12,278 bases of DNA, taken from the NCBI GenBank assembly GCA_937870805.1, contig CALMZT010000417.1, positions 1-12,278 of the forward strand. The letters run 5' to 3'. The notes beneath the pieces were generated by a model. That model saw only the letters and a program-made list of their open reading frames with translations, had not been told where the DNA came from and searched no databases. Numbering within the stretch: the stretch's first letter is position 1; each line of letters opens with the position of its first letter. Source of the stretch: an uncultured Chloroflexota bacterium (GTDB taxonomy: Bacteria > Chloroflexota > Anaerolineae > Aggregatilineales > Phototrophicaceae). A program made the translations under genes and the position numbers. Positions 5,458 to 12,278 of the stretch are shown one piece after another.

Positions 5458-7272
5458 ATGGCACAGGAAAAGCAGGTGATACAGTTACCCGACTATCTCA
5501 CCGTGCGTGGGCTGGCAGACCTCATCGGCGCGAGTCCGATTGAGGTGATGAAACGCTTGATCGCCAATGGCATCATGGCGTCCATCAACCAGCAGATTGA
5601 TTACGAAACGGCGGCGATTGTCGTCGAAGAAATGGGCTTTGAGGCACACTCTTCTACAGCTATTGCAGCAGAAGAAGCGAAAGCCGAAGCGGCAAGTAAA
5701 ACGACGCAGGAATGGCGTCAGATTTACCACACCGAAAAGCCCGAAAACCTCAAGGTACGTCCCCCTGTCGTGACGATCATGGGACATGTCGATCACGGCA
5801 AGACGACCCTCTTGGACACCATTCGTAAAACGAAAGTTGCGGCGGGCGAAGCTGGCGGCATTACGCAGCGCATCGGTGCTTATCGTGCCATGCATGGTGA
5901 TCGCCAGATTACGTTTATCGACACCCCAGGTCACGAAGCGTTCACGCAAATGCGTGCGCGTGGTGCTCAGGGCGCGGATATTGTCGTGCTGGTCGTCGCA
6001 TCCGACGACTCGGTGATGCCGCAGACCAGAGAGGCGTTGTCCCACGCCCGCGCGGCAAACGTACCTATTGTCGTCGCTATCACCAAGATCGACAAGCGCA
6101 ATGCCAACGTCGAGAAGGTCAAGAAAGACCTTGCCGATCTCGATCTGACGCCTGACGAATGGGGTGGCAGCACGATCATGGTACCTGTCGCGGCGCAGCA
6201 GGGCACAGGCATTGAGGACCTGTTGGAAGCGATTTTGCTCACTGCCGACGCACAGGAAAACATTGTCGCCAACCCTAAAGGCGAACCGAGCGGCATTGTG
6301 TTAGAAGCACAGGTTGACCCCAGTCGCGGTACGCTAGCGACGCTGTTGGTACTCAACGGCACACTGTCATTAGGTGACGTGATCCTTGCCGGAAAATCGT
6401 ATGGACGCATTCGCGCGATGTACGACGAATACGGCAAACCTGTCAAGCAAGCCGCGCCCTCAACGCCGCTTGCGGTGCTCGGCTTAAACGAACGCCCGCA
6501 GCCGGGTGATCGCTTCGAGCGTGTGAAGAATGAAAAGATCGCACGTCAGATCGTTGAGGAACGCAAAGAAATTGCCTATGATGCACTGAGCGCACAAGAA
6601 GGGCGTCCAGCGATCACGCTGGAAGACATCTTCGCGCAGTTCGCGGCTGGCAAATCTTCCGATTTAAACCTCATCATCAAAGCGGACGTGCAAGGCACAC
6701 TGCAACCGATTGTCGACTCGCTGAAAGACCTGTCTGAGAAAAATACCGACGGTGTACACTTGCGCATTCTGGCGGCAGACATCGGCAACATCACCGAAAA
6801 TGACGTGATGCTGGCACAAGCCTCGCGCTGTATCATCATCGGCTTCAGCGTGAGTGTGGATAACGCTGCACTTCGCTCCGCCGATGCACATTCGGTGGAC
6901 ATCCGTCTGTACGATGTCATCTACAAACTGCTGGAAGACATTGAACTGGCGATGAAGGGTCTGCTGGAGCCGAAATTCGGTGAAAAGATCATTGGCTTGG
7001 CAGAAGTACGTCAGGTCTTCAGGATTTCGAGCCTCGGCGCGATTGCAGGCTCATATGTGCGCGAGGGTGAAGTGCGCCGTAATTCGCGGGCGCGCGTCAA
7101 GCGTGCGGGCAAGGTGCTGGCGGAAAACAGCCCAGTGTCTTCACTCAAGCGCCTGAAGGAAGATGTGCGTGAAGTGCGCGCGGGCTTTGAATGCGGTATC
7201 GGCTTAGACAACTTCGCTGACTTCCAACCCGGCGATATGATCGAATTCTACGTGATGGAGCGTGTCAACTAA
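5458..7272 (+). CDS. infB: Translation initiation factor IF-2, short form
   Basis: IF-2 is the GTPase that recruits initiator tRNA to the 30S subunit and promotes 50S joining. The 604-residue protein has one IF2_N domain (about 8-60) and a short linker, then the G domain: G1 GHVDHGKTTL (109-118), G2 GGITQRIG, G3 DTPGHEAF (from 155), G4 TKID (209-212) and a G5 position reading VPVAAQQG. EF-Tu-like domain 2, domain 3 (SDLNLIIKADVQGTLQPI) and the C-terminal fMet-tRNA-binding domain (SRARVKRAGKVL ... GFECGIGL) follow, ending with the standard DMIEFYVME. It lacks the long charged N-terminal extension of enterobacterial IF-2. G4 has Thr for the usual Asn of NKxD, and G5 lacks the SAK consensus; both motifs contact guanine. 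Start chosen by GGAGG at 5449-5453. Confidence 0.97.
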   Translation: MAQEKQVIQLPDYLTVRGLADLIGASPIEVMKRLIANGIMASINQQIDYETAAIVVEEMGFEAHSSTAIAAEEAKAEAASKTTQEWRQIYHTEKPENLKVRPPVVTIMGHVDHGKTTLLDTIRKTKVAAGEAGGITQRIGAYRAMHGDRQITFIDTPGHEAFTQMRARGAQGADIVVLVVASDDSVMPQTREALSHARAANVPIVVAITKIDKRNANVEKVKKDLADLDLTPDEWGGSTIMVPVAAQQGTGIEDLLEAILLTADAQENIVANPKGEPSGIVLEAQVDPSRGTLATLLVLNGTLSLGDVILAGKSYGRIRAMYDEYGKPVKQAAPSTPLAVLGLNERPQPGDRFERVKNEKIARQIVEERKEIAYDALSAQEGRPAITLEDIFAQFAAGKSSDLNLIIKADVQGTLQPIVDSLKDLSEKNTDGVHLRILAADIGNITENDVMLAQASRCIIIGFSVSVDNAALRSADAHSVDIRLYDVIYKLLEDIELAMKGLLEPKFGEKIIGLAEVRQVFRISSLGAIAGSYVREGEVRRNSRARVKRAGKVLAENSPVSSLKRLKEDVREVRAGFECGIGLDNFADFQPGDMIEFYVMERVN

Positions 7273-7310
7273 TCCCCCTGTTGATTGCCCCGAACTCATA
7301 CTGCGAGATT

Positions 7311-7335
7311 CCCCTCTCTAGAGACTAGAGAGGGG
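7311..7335. repeat. Perfect 11-bp palindrome in the infB-rbfA spacer
   Basis: CCCCTCTCTAG (7311-7321) is the exact reverse complement of 7325-7335, around the 3-base centre AGA. The following bases GCGAGG are not a T-run, so no intrinsic terminator is formed. CCCCTCTC...GAGAGGGG followed by a G-rich stretch resembles a palindrome family I know as frequent between genes in many environmental bacterial genomes. It differs in arm sequence from the TGTAGG-type hairpins. Confidence 0.65.
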
Positions 7336-7349
7336 CGAGGCAGATTTCT

Positions 7350-7355
7350 AGGAGG
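7350..7355 (+). promoter_or_regulatory. Strong SD (AGGAGG) for rbfA
   Basis: AGGAGG at 7350-7355, followed by TTTTT and the ATG at 7361, is the best SD in the operon. It gives rbfA independent initiation behind the hairpin at 7311-7335. Confidence 0.85.
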
Positions 7356-7360
7356 TTTTT

Positions 7361-7735
7361 ATGTCTATCATACAAGATCGTATGGCGGAAAAGATTCACG
7401 CCATTTTGAGCGACCTACTGCTGCGCGAGGTTTCTGACCCGCGCTTGCAGCACATTACGGTCACAGATGTCCAGCTAGACCCTGAATTGGCGTATGCGAA
7501 TGTCTACGTTAATGCTTTGGGAGACGAAGCACGGCAAAAAGACGTGATGAAAGGGCTTAAAAGCGCTAATGGCTTTTTGCGCCGCGAAGTTGGTAAGCGT
7601 GTGCGGCTGCGTAACACGCCAGAACTCAACTTCCATTGGGATACGACGCTGGAACGCGGCGAACGGCTGAACCAACTGATTTCGAAGCTCGACCTCCCAC
7701 CGCAGGATAAAAAACATGACGATACAGTGGAATGA
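7361..7735 (+). CDS. rbfA: 30S ribosome-binding factor RbfA
   Basis: RbfA is a small KH-fold protein that binds immature 30S subunits and helps 16S rRNA 5' end maturation, with a role in cold adaptation in E. coli. The 124 residues match the family along their length: an N-terminal helix (MAEKIHAILSDLLLREVSDPRL), the strand ITVTDVQLDPELAYANVYV, the helix GLKSANGFLRREVGKRV and the final LRNTPELNFHWDTTLERGERLNQLI. A strong SD precedes the ATG. The 3' end overlaps the start of nrnA by 20 bases, indicating translational coupling. The last ten residues are charged and family-atypical, probably because of that overlap. Confidence 0.96.
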   Translation: MSIIQDRMAEKIHAILSDLLLREVSDPRLQHITVTDVQLDPELAYANVYVNALGDEARQKDVMKGLKSANGFLRREVGKRVRLRNTPELNFHWDTTLERGERLNQLISKLDLPPQDKKHDDTVE

Positions 7736-8708
7736 AGCGAATGAGGCGGTGAATACTGCCGCCTCAATCTTGATTGTGACGCACGTCAGCCCGGATGGTG
7801 ACGCCATTGGCTCGATGTTAGGATTGGCAAATGCGCTGCGTGAACGCGGCAAACAGGTCACGACAGCCGTCGATGGTGGCGTTCCGTTTGTGTTCAATTT
7901 TCTGCAAAATGCGAACACTGTGGTCTCGAAGCTCGAAAGCGGCGAGTGGGATTTGATGATCTCGGTAGATGCCAGCGATGAAGCCCGCACGGGTTTGGCA
8001 GGCGCTTATGGGCGCGCGCACAGCAAGAAAGTGATTAATCTCGACCATCACGAGACGAATACCTACTTTGGCGATATTTTTCTGGTGCTGTCGCACGCGG
8101 TTTCGGCGACGGAAATTATCTACTATTGGCTGTGCGAGATGCCGCATCCACTTTCGCGCGAAGTCGCCATTGCGCTGATGACGGGACTTGTCACAGATAC
8201 GATTGGCTTCCGTACCAGCAATGTGCAGCCATCGACATTGTACGTGGCGCAGCGCTTAATGGAAGCGGGCGCGCCGCTGCATGAGATTATCCAGCGTGTG
8301 CTGGAGAGCCGCCCCTTTGGCTCGGTACTGTTGTGGAAACATGGGTTACAGACAGTGGAATTGAGCGATAAAGTGGTTTCGGCGGTGATCACTCAGGAGA
8401 GCGTGAAAGCTGCTGGGGTCAGAGACATGACTGATGCGGGTTTGGTAGGCATCCTCAACAGCGTGACCGATGCGTTGATCGCTGTCGTATTCAAAGAGAC
8501 ACCAGAAGGGCGCGTGGAACTGAGTATACGCGCCAAGACGGGCTTGGATATTTCGACGGTTGCAGTTGCGCTGGGCGGCGGCGGTCATAAAGTGGCGGCG
8601 GGCGCGACGATTGATGGACCTATCGAGGCTGCCAAAGCGCGCGTGCTGCCGCTGCTGCAAGCCATCGCTAAGCCGCCGCTGGTAAAGGTCGGAGACGCGG
8701 TTTCATGA
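7716..8708 (+). CDS. nrnA: DHH/DHHA1 phosphoesterase, NrnA-like (nanoRNase / pAp phosphatase)
   Basis: NrnA-type enzymes degrade 2-5 nt RNAs from an end and dephosphorylate 3'-phosphoadenosine 5'-phosphate, using Mn ions. The 330 residues carry SPDGDAIGS (D27, D29), SVDASD, the DHH motif NLDHHETN (D110-H111-H112), the metal-site region GLVTDTIGFR and the DHHA1 substrate loop GGGGHKVAAG (from 287). All metal-ligand motifs are intact and the length is typical. The ATG at 7716 has AGGA at 7704-7707 and lies inside rbfA. The rbfA-nrnA-truB order is common in Firmicutes and Chloroflexota. It ends in an ATGA overlap with the next gene. Exact substrate preference cannot be read from sequence. Confidence 0.92.
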   Translation: MTIQWNEANEAVNTAASILIVTHVSPDGDAIGSMLGLANALRERGKQVTTAVDGGVPFVFNFLQNANTVVSKLESGEWDLMISVDASDEARTGLAGAYGRAHSKKVINLDHHETNTYFGDIFLVLSHAVSATEIIYYWLCEMPHPLSREVAIALMTGLVTDTIGFRTSNVQPSTLYVAQRLMEAGAPLHEIIQRVLESRPFGSVLLWKHGLQTVELSDKVVSAVITQESVKAAGVRDMTDAGLVGILNSVTDALIAVVFKETPEGRVELSIRAKTGLDISTVAVALGGGGHKVAAGATIDGPIEAAKARVLPLLQAIAKPPLVKVGDAVS

Positions 8709-9091
8709 AAATCAAGTTCGACCATGCGGTCATTAAAGTCACGGATTGGGAACGCTCGAATGCTTTCTACCGTGACGTGCTCGGCGCAGAATTGATACCG
8801 CGCGGCGCGGGCTGGATGTATCGCTTTGGTGACTATCAATTGAATTTGCATGGTCCCGGACTTGACCCTGCGCCGCTTGCCAGTATTCCAGTACCACCCG
8901 GTGGCAGTGATCTGTGTTTTGAATGGGATGGTGCGATCAGCGAGGCATCGGCACATCTGGCGCAAAACAATGTGCCTGTTGAACTCGGTCCGGTTGAACG
9001 TTTCGGTGCAAAAGGCAAGGGTATCAGTATTTACTTCCGTGACCCCGATGGTTCGCTGTTGGAGTTTATCTCCTACAAATCTGGCGAATAA
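8705..9091 (+). CDS. VOC (glyoxalase-fold) metalloprotein, GLOD5-like
   Basis: A 128-residue single-module vicinal oxygen chelate protein. Family marks are FDHAVIKVTDWERSNAFYRDVLGA at the N-terminus (first metal ligand His7), the central FGDYQLNLHGPG, the SDLCFEW strand, GPVERFGAKGKG and the final YFRDPDGSLLEF with the C-terminal Glu ligand. The pattern matches the GLOD5 / 'VOC family virulence protein' group; the reaction and substrate of that group are not established to my knowledge. The start overlaps the nrnA stop as ATGA, with GGAG at 8691-8694, so it is translationally coupled. It is an unusual passenger between nrnA and truB in a translation operon. It has no visible resistance-specific marks. 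Confidence 0.88.
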   Translation: MKIKFDHAVIKVTDWERSNAFYRDVLGAELIPRGAGWMYRFGDYQLNLHGPGLDPAPLASIPVPPGGSDLCFEWDGAISEASAHLAQNNVPVELGPVERFGAKGKGISIYFRDPDGSLLEFISYKSGE

Positions 9092-9099
9092 GCCTTCCT

Positions 9100-9966
9100 A
9101 TGACTGTTTCCGGCTTCCTCAACATCGACAAACCCCTGCACCTGACGAGTCATGATGTTGTAGCGCGGCTAAAACGCGGCTTGCATATCGACAAGATCGG
9201 ACACGCGGGTACACTTGACCCATTAGCATCAGGCGTGCTCGTGATTTGTGTAGGCACGGCGACGCGCCTGAGCGAATACGTGATGGATACGACGAAGCGT
9301 TATCGTGCCCGCGTGCGTCTCGGCGCGACAACGACGACCTATGACGCTGAAGGCGAAGTGACTTCAGAACGCGACGCCAGCCACATCACACGCGATGATG
9401 TGACGCGCGCGTTGATCTCTTTCGTGGGGGATATTCAGCAAGTGCCGCCGATGTACAGCGCGATTAAGCAGGGTGGCAAGAAACTCTACAATCTAGCGCG
9501 CGCCGGACAAACCGTAGAGCGCGAACCCCGTTCGATAAGCATTAACTCGCTGAACATTATTGAATGGTCGCCGCCGGAATTTACGCTGGATGTGGTGTGC
9601 AGCGCCGGGACTTATATCCGCAGCCTGGCGTATGACGTGGGCGAGGCGTTGGGCGTTGGCGCACATCTGTCGGGCTTGATTCGCAGCGCCAGCGGTTCAT
9701 TTACGCTGGAAAATGCACACTCCTTAGATGCGCTGTTGAATGATGCTGAGTGGCAGCGACATTTGATTACGATGGATGCGCCGTTAACGTATTTGCCCGC
9801 TGTGCCGTTGGATGCAGAGAACTTTGAGCATATCGTTCACGGGCGCGTCATTCCGGGCGAAGCAGTAGAGGGAACGGTGGCGCGTGCTTATGCACCGGAT
9901 GGACATTTTATAGCGATTTTACAGGGCGGCACTGGCATCTGGAAGCCGCACAAGGTATTTTTGTAG
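9100..9966 (+). CDS. truB: tRNA pseudouridine(55) synthase TruB
   Basis: TruB converts U55 in the T-psi-C loop of tRNAs to pseudouridine and also acts as a tRNA chaperone. The 288 residues include the TruB core: GFLNIDKPLHLTSHDVV, the catalytic loop GHAGTLDPLASGVL with Asp40, KRYRARVRLGATTTTYDAEG, the PPMYSAIKQGGKKLY stretch, and AGTYIRSLAYDVGEALG with the conserved Tyr/Arg. A C-terminal TruB/PUA-like region (about 225-288) ends the protein. The ATG lies 8 bases after the stop of the VOC gene and has no clear SD, so initiation probably depends on coupling. Length and motifs are normal. Confidence 0.96.
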   Translation: MTVSGFLNIDKPLHLTSHDVVARLKRGLHIDKIGHAGTLDPLASGVLVICVGTATRLSEYVMDTTKRYRARVRLGATTTTYDAEGEVTSERDASHITRDDVTRALISFVGDIQQVPPMYSAIKQGGKKLYNLARAGQTVEREPRSISINSLNIIEWSPPEFTLDVVCSAGTYIRSLAYDVGEALGVGAHLSGLIRSASGSFTLENAHSLDALLNDAEWQRHLITMDAPLTYLPAVPLDAENFEHIVHGRVIPGEAVEGTVARAYAPDGHFIAILQGGTGIWKPHKVFL

Positions 9967-10013
9967 TCATGTACTTTTTTAACATTACAGCGCAAATCTG
10001 AACGGAATAACGG

Positions 10014-10949
10014 ATGGTACAAGGACACATCTACAAACTCGCGGACGCCGAACTCGATCAACCTTCGATGGTGACAATTGGCGTTTTTGATGGCGTGCAT
10101 CGCGGACACCAGCATCTCATCAAGCGCCTGGTCGAAGAAGCGCACACGGCTGGACGCGCGGCTGTGGTGCTGACGTTCTTTCCGCATCCCGATATTGTGC
10201 TGCGCGGCTTGAAGGGACGCTACTATTTGACTTCGCCGGAACAGCGCGCGGAACTGCTGCTGGCGTTGGGGGTAGATTGTGTCGTCACACATCCGTTTAA
10301 CGAGGAAGTACGTCAGGTACGCGCTGCGGCGTTTGTCGATCAACTGCTGACTCATCTGAAAATGTCGTCATTGTGGGTCGGTTCAGATTTTGCGCTGGGC
10401 TATAAGCGCGAAGGCAATGTCGAGTTCTTGCGCGAACAGGGCACACAAAAAGACTTCACGGTACAGGTGATTGACCTGATCGTGGCGCAAGGCGAAACGG
10501 TGAGCAGCACCCTCATCCGTCAGGCGTTGGAAGAGGGGGAAATGGAAAAGGCGACGGAATGGCTTGGACGCCCTTACGAAGTGCGCGGCGAAGTGGTGCA
10601 TGGCGAAAAGCGTGGACGCCAGATCGGTTTCCCAACCGCGAACGTTGCTGTGTGGGATGAGCAGATTATCCCGCGCAATGGCATCTACGCAGGTTGGGCA
10701 ATGCTAGGGCATGAGCGTTTCATGGCAATGACCAACGTCGGCGTGCGCCCGCATTTTAATGGCAGCAATGTGACTGTTGAATCCTATCTGCTGGATTTTG
10801 ACCGCGATATTTATGGTCAACAGTTGAGGGTAACGTTCGACAAGTATCTCCGTCCTGAAGCCAAGTTCAACAGCTTAGAGGAACTCATTGCCCAGATTAA
10901 CGAGGATGTGCGTGTCGGGCGGGAGTGGCTGGAAGAACACAGCACATGA
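10014..10949 (+). CDS. ribF: Bifunctional riboflavin kinase / FAD synthetase RibF
   Basis: RibF phosphorylates riboflavin to FMN and adenylates FMN to FAD in the cytoplasm. The N-terminal nucleotidyltransferase module shows GVFDGVHRGHQ with the HxGH motif (H29-H32), TFFPHP, and SSTLIR (164-169, the ISSTxxR motif). The C-terminal flavokinase module shows GRQIGFPTAN (PTAN, residues 207-210), NGIYAGWA and TNVGVRPHF, then VESYLLDFDRDIYGQ and a closing helix. The 311 residues are the usual family length. The 47-base gap after truB shows only a weak GGA (10004-10006) as SD. The stop overlaps the start of the HicB-like gene as ATGA. ribF beside truB is a common arrangement. Confidence 0.96.
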   Translation: MVQGHIYKLADAELDQPSMVTIGVFDGVHRGHQHLIKRLVEEAHTAGRAAVVLTFFPHPDIVLRGLKGRYYLTSPEQRAELLLALGVDCVVTHPFNEEVRQVRAAAFVDQLLTHLKMSSLWVGSDFALGYKREGNVEFLREQGTQKDFTVQVIDLIVAQGETVSSTLIRQALEEGEMEKATEWLGRPYEVRGEVVHGEKRGRQIGFPTANVAVWDEQIIPRNGIYAGWAMLGHERFMAMTNVGVRPHFNGSNVTVESYLLDFDRDIYGQQLRVTFDKYLRPEAKFNSLEELIAQINEDVRVGREWLEEHST

Positions 10950-11152
10950 AGCATCACTTTAATGCAATTTTTGAGCGCGATGGTGATTGGTGGGTCGCTA
11001 CAGCGATTGAAATTCCCGGTGCTTTTTCACAAGGGAAGACGATTGACGAGGCGCGTGAAAATCTCGTGGATGCGATTCACGAGCTGCTTATGGTGCGGCG
11101 TGAACTGACAAACTACCCCGGCACTGCCACTACGACCAACCGTTCTGAGTAG
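10946..11152 (+). CDS. Small HicB-like protein, no adjacent HicA
   Basis: A 68-residue protein with the partial RNase H-like fold of HicB antitoxin-like proteins: the strand MKHHFNAIFERDGDWWVATA, then EIPGAFSQGKTIDEARENLVDAIHELL, the usual 'PG-SQG-T-EA-NL-AI' pattern. HicB normally pairs with the double-stranded RNA-binding toxin HicA; no hicA follows, because the next gene is on the opposite strand. The ATG at 10946 overlaps the ribF stop (ATGA), with GGAAG at 10931-10935, and is preferred over starts inside ribF. The last 13 codons plus the stop overlap the convergent sortase gene, and the tail after residue 55 (NYPGTATTTNRSE) looks unlike the family, possibly a relic of a rearranged 3' end. 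Antitoxin activity is not implied. Confidence 0.78.
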   Translation: MKHHFNAIFERDGDWWVATAIEIPGAFSQGKTIDEARENLVDAIHELLMVRRELTNYPGTATTTNRSE

Positions 11153-12278
11153 AAATTGCTTGCTGCATCATATGACGGAATATCACACGTAATCAGCGTC
11201 AGCCGTTCTGAGGTTGTCGGATAAACAACGCTGAGATCGTCATAGGGTACGGTGCGCTTTTCGGTAATAATGTAGCGCCGTTGATTGCCATTCACGTTTA
11301 AGAAAACTACATCGCCAATATCCACCCGGTACAAATTACGGAAGACTCCTGCGCTCCCATCAGGGTACTCAGAGTGCCCACCTAGAGCGATGTTGCCGGG
11401 AATATCGACCCACGCAGTTCCCTGTAGATGACCGACGTTGGTCTCCCATGGGTCAATCGCCCAACTGACTCCATCCAGATAAAATGTGACAATCGCCGCG
11501 TAAATGTTGACCGTCGGAATTGAGAGGCTTGTCTCGTTATCGGCTGGCGGCGCAGCCGCAACATAGATAGGTTCATTGGTCGGCTCGGCTTGTACATTAG
11601 GTATAGATGTAGGTTCAATTGGACGCTGAGTTGGGGCGGCGGTGGGCTGTGCTGGAATGGTGGCGGGCGCTGCTGTTGGTATCTGGGCGACAATGGGTAA
11701 AGTTGTCGGTATTTGGGCAATAACAGGCACATTTGTGGGTGGAATATTCGTTGGCGCTTCCACAAGCGCAGGTGCATCGTCGAAGGTACTCGTATCCCAC
11801 AGCGTCAGCACACCATCAATCCCCGCCGCGACAAGCTGCTCACCTGCGAATGCGAAGCTGCCCAATGCTGACCCTGTGCTGTGCATCACGACAAGCTGTT
11901 CGCCATTTTCCACTGACCATGTGCGTACTGTGCTATCCAAGCTGGCAGTCATCAATTGTGTACCGTCGGCATTGAAGGCGATGCCTGTGACGGGACCCTC
12001 GTGCCCATTGAGGGTGAGCAGGGTTGACTGTGTGCTCAAATCCCACAGGCGCGCCGTGCGATCCCAACTGCTCGTCGCCAATTGTGTACCCTCGGCATTG
12101 AAGGCGAGCGCTGTTACTGCGCCGGAATGTCCGCGCAGCGCTGTCACTGAGCTGTCGTATAAGCCCCAGCGCCATATCGTACCGTCTTCACCGCCAGCGA
12201 CAAGCGTATAACTGTCCGGGCTGAACGCAATGCCCCAAACTGCGCCGCCGTAGTTCGTCAGCGTGCCAAGCGTATTTC
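11113..12278 (-). CDS. WD40-repeat protein with C-terminal sortase domain, 5' partial
   Basis: The frame stays open to the window edge, and the GTG at 12147 is an internal codon; about 387 residues are visible. Four WD40 blades can be read (12278 to about 11770): GTIWRWG, RTARLWD, STVRTWS and GVLTLWD, with GHSGAV and GHEGPV turns. A Pro/Thr/Ala-rich linker (about 11755-11535) follows, repeating APT, PTNxP and IAQIPT. The sortase domain (about 11530-11113) starts at LSIPTVNIYA and has all three active-site residues: His in ALGGHS (codon 11374-11376), Cys in LTLITC (11185-11187) and Arg in YSERLVVV (11140-11142). Sortases are membrane-associated transpeptidases that cut sorting signals outside the cell; class is not assigned. 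The secretion signal and remaining blades would lie upstream. The 3' end overlaps the convergent HicB-like gene by 40 bp, leaving no room for a terminator between them. Confidence 0.85.
   Translation of the reverse strand, partial: NTLGTLTNYGGAVWGIAFSPDSYTLVAGGEDGTIWRWGLYDSSVTALRGHSGAVTALAFNAEGTQLATSSWDRTARLWDLSTQSTLLTLNGHEGPVTGIAFNADGTQLMTASLDSTVRTWSVENGEQLVVMHSTGSALGSFAFAGEQLVAAGIDGVLTLWDTSTFDDAPALVEAPTNIPPTNVPVIAQIPTTLPIVAQIPTAAPATIPAQPTAAPTQRPIEPTSIPNVQAEPTNEPIYVAAAPPADNETSLSIPTVNIYAAIVTFYLDGVSWAIDPWETNVGHLQGTAWVDIPGNIALGGHSEYPDGSAGVFRNLYRVDIGDVVFLNVNGNQRRYIITEKRTVPYDDLSVVYPTTSERLTLITCDIPSYDAASNFYSERLVVVAVPG
11953..12107. repeat. Near-identical 29-bp direct repeat between adjacent WD40 blades
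   Basis: The 29 bases at 11953-11981 and 12079-12107 differ at one position. Their distance of 126 bases equals 42 codons, one WD40 blade. The repeat encodes the AFNAxGTQL part of two neighbouring blades. Other parts of the blades are more diverged, so this is either recent blade duplication or gene conversion. Confidence 0.75.

Noticed and set aside
8705..9091. VOC gene as fosfomycin or bleomycin resistance determinant
   Set aside because: Sequence fits the GLOD5-like group and the operon context is housekeeping; no resistance-specific feature seen.

Overview
The window reads as a chromosomal segment of a Chloroflexota bacterium, most likely Anaerolineae-like. The taxonomic call is inference. 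It rests on a TIGR03663/Agl23-type membrane protein carrying NHL repeats, on the Thr/Glu/Ala 'TAEAT' style tail and Pro/Thr linkers common in secreted proteins of that group, and on the gene order of the translation operon. No tRNA, rRNA, CRISPR array, insertion sequence or prophage gene is visible.

Layout. (1) Positions 1-2796 (+) hold the C-terminal part of a large polytopic membrane protein of the Agl23 (GT-C-like) family fused to about six NHL beta-propeller repeats and a Thr/Glu-rich tail; its 5' end lies outside the window. (2) Positions 2797-3095 are a non-coding spacer with a perfect 12-bp palindrome, a near-consensus housekeeping promoter (TTGACA, 17-bp spacer, TAGAAT) and, directly behind the predicted start site, a terminator-like hairpin ending in a T-run, which is a candidate attenuator for the following operon. 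(3) Positions 3096-11152 (+) hold a dense, largely translationally coupled operon: nusA, ylxR, infB, rbfA, nrnA, a VOC/glyoxalase-fold gene, truB, ribF and a small HicB-like gene. (4) Positions 11113-12278 (-) hold the 3' part of a convergent gene encoding WD40 blades, a Pro/Thr-rich linker and a complete sortase domain; it runs off the window edge and overlaps the HicB-like gene by 40 bp.

How it works together. The operon is the classical transcription/translation cluster: NusA (transcription elongation and termination), YlxR (RNA binding), IF-2 (initiation), RbfA (30S maturation), NrnA (nanoRNA/pAp turnover), TruB (tRNA pseudouridine 55) and RibF (FMN/FAD synthesis). The usual first gene rimP and the ylxQ/L7Ae gene between ylxR and infB are both missing here. 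A VOC gene is inserted between nrnA and truB, and a HicB-like gene without an adjacent hicA closes the operon. Three intergenic spacers each carry a near-perfect hairpin without a T-run, two of them sharing TGTAGG/CCTACA ends, which suggests dispersed palindromic repeats that settle between genes.

Best candidates for something new: the WD40-sortase fusion; the promoter-proximal attenuator-like hairpin before a nusA operon that lacks rimP; and the orphan HicB-like gene whose last codons are antisense to the sortase active-site end.
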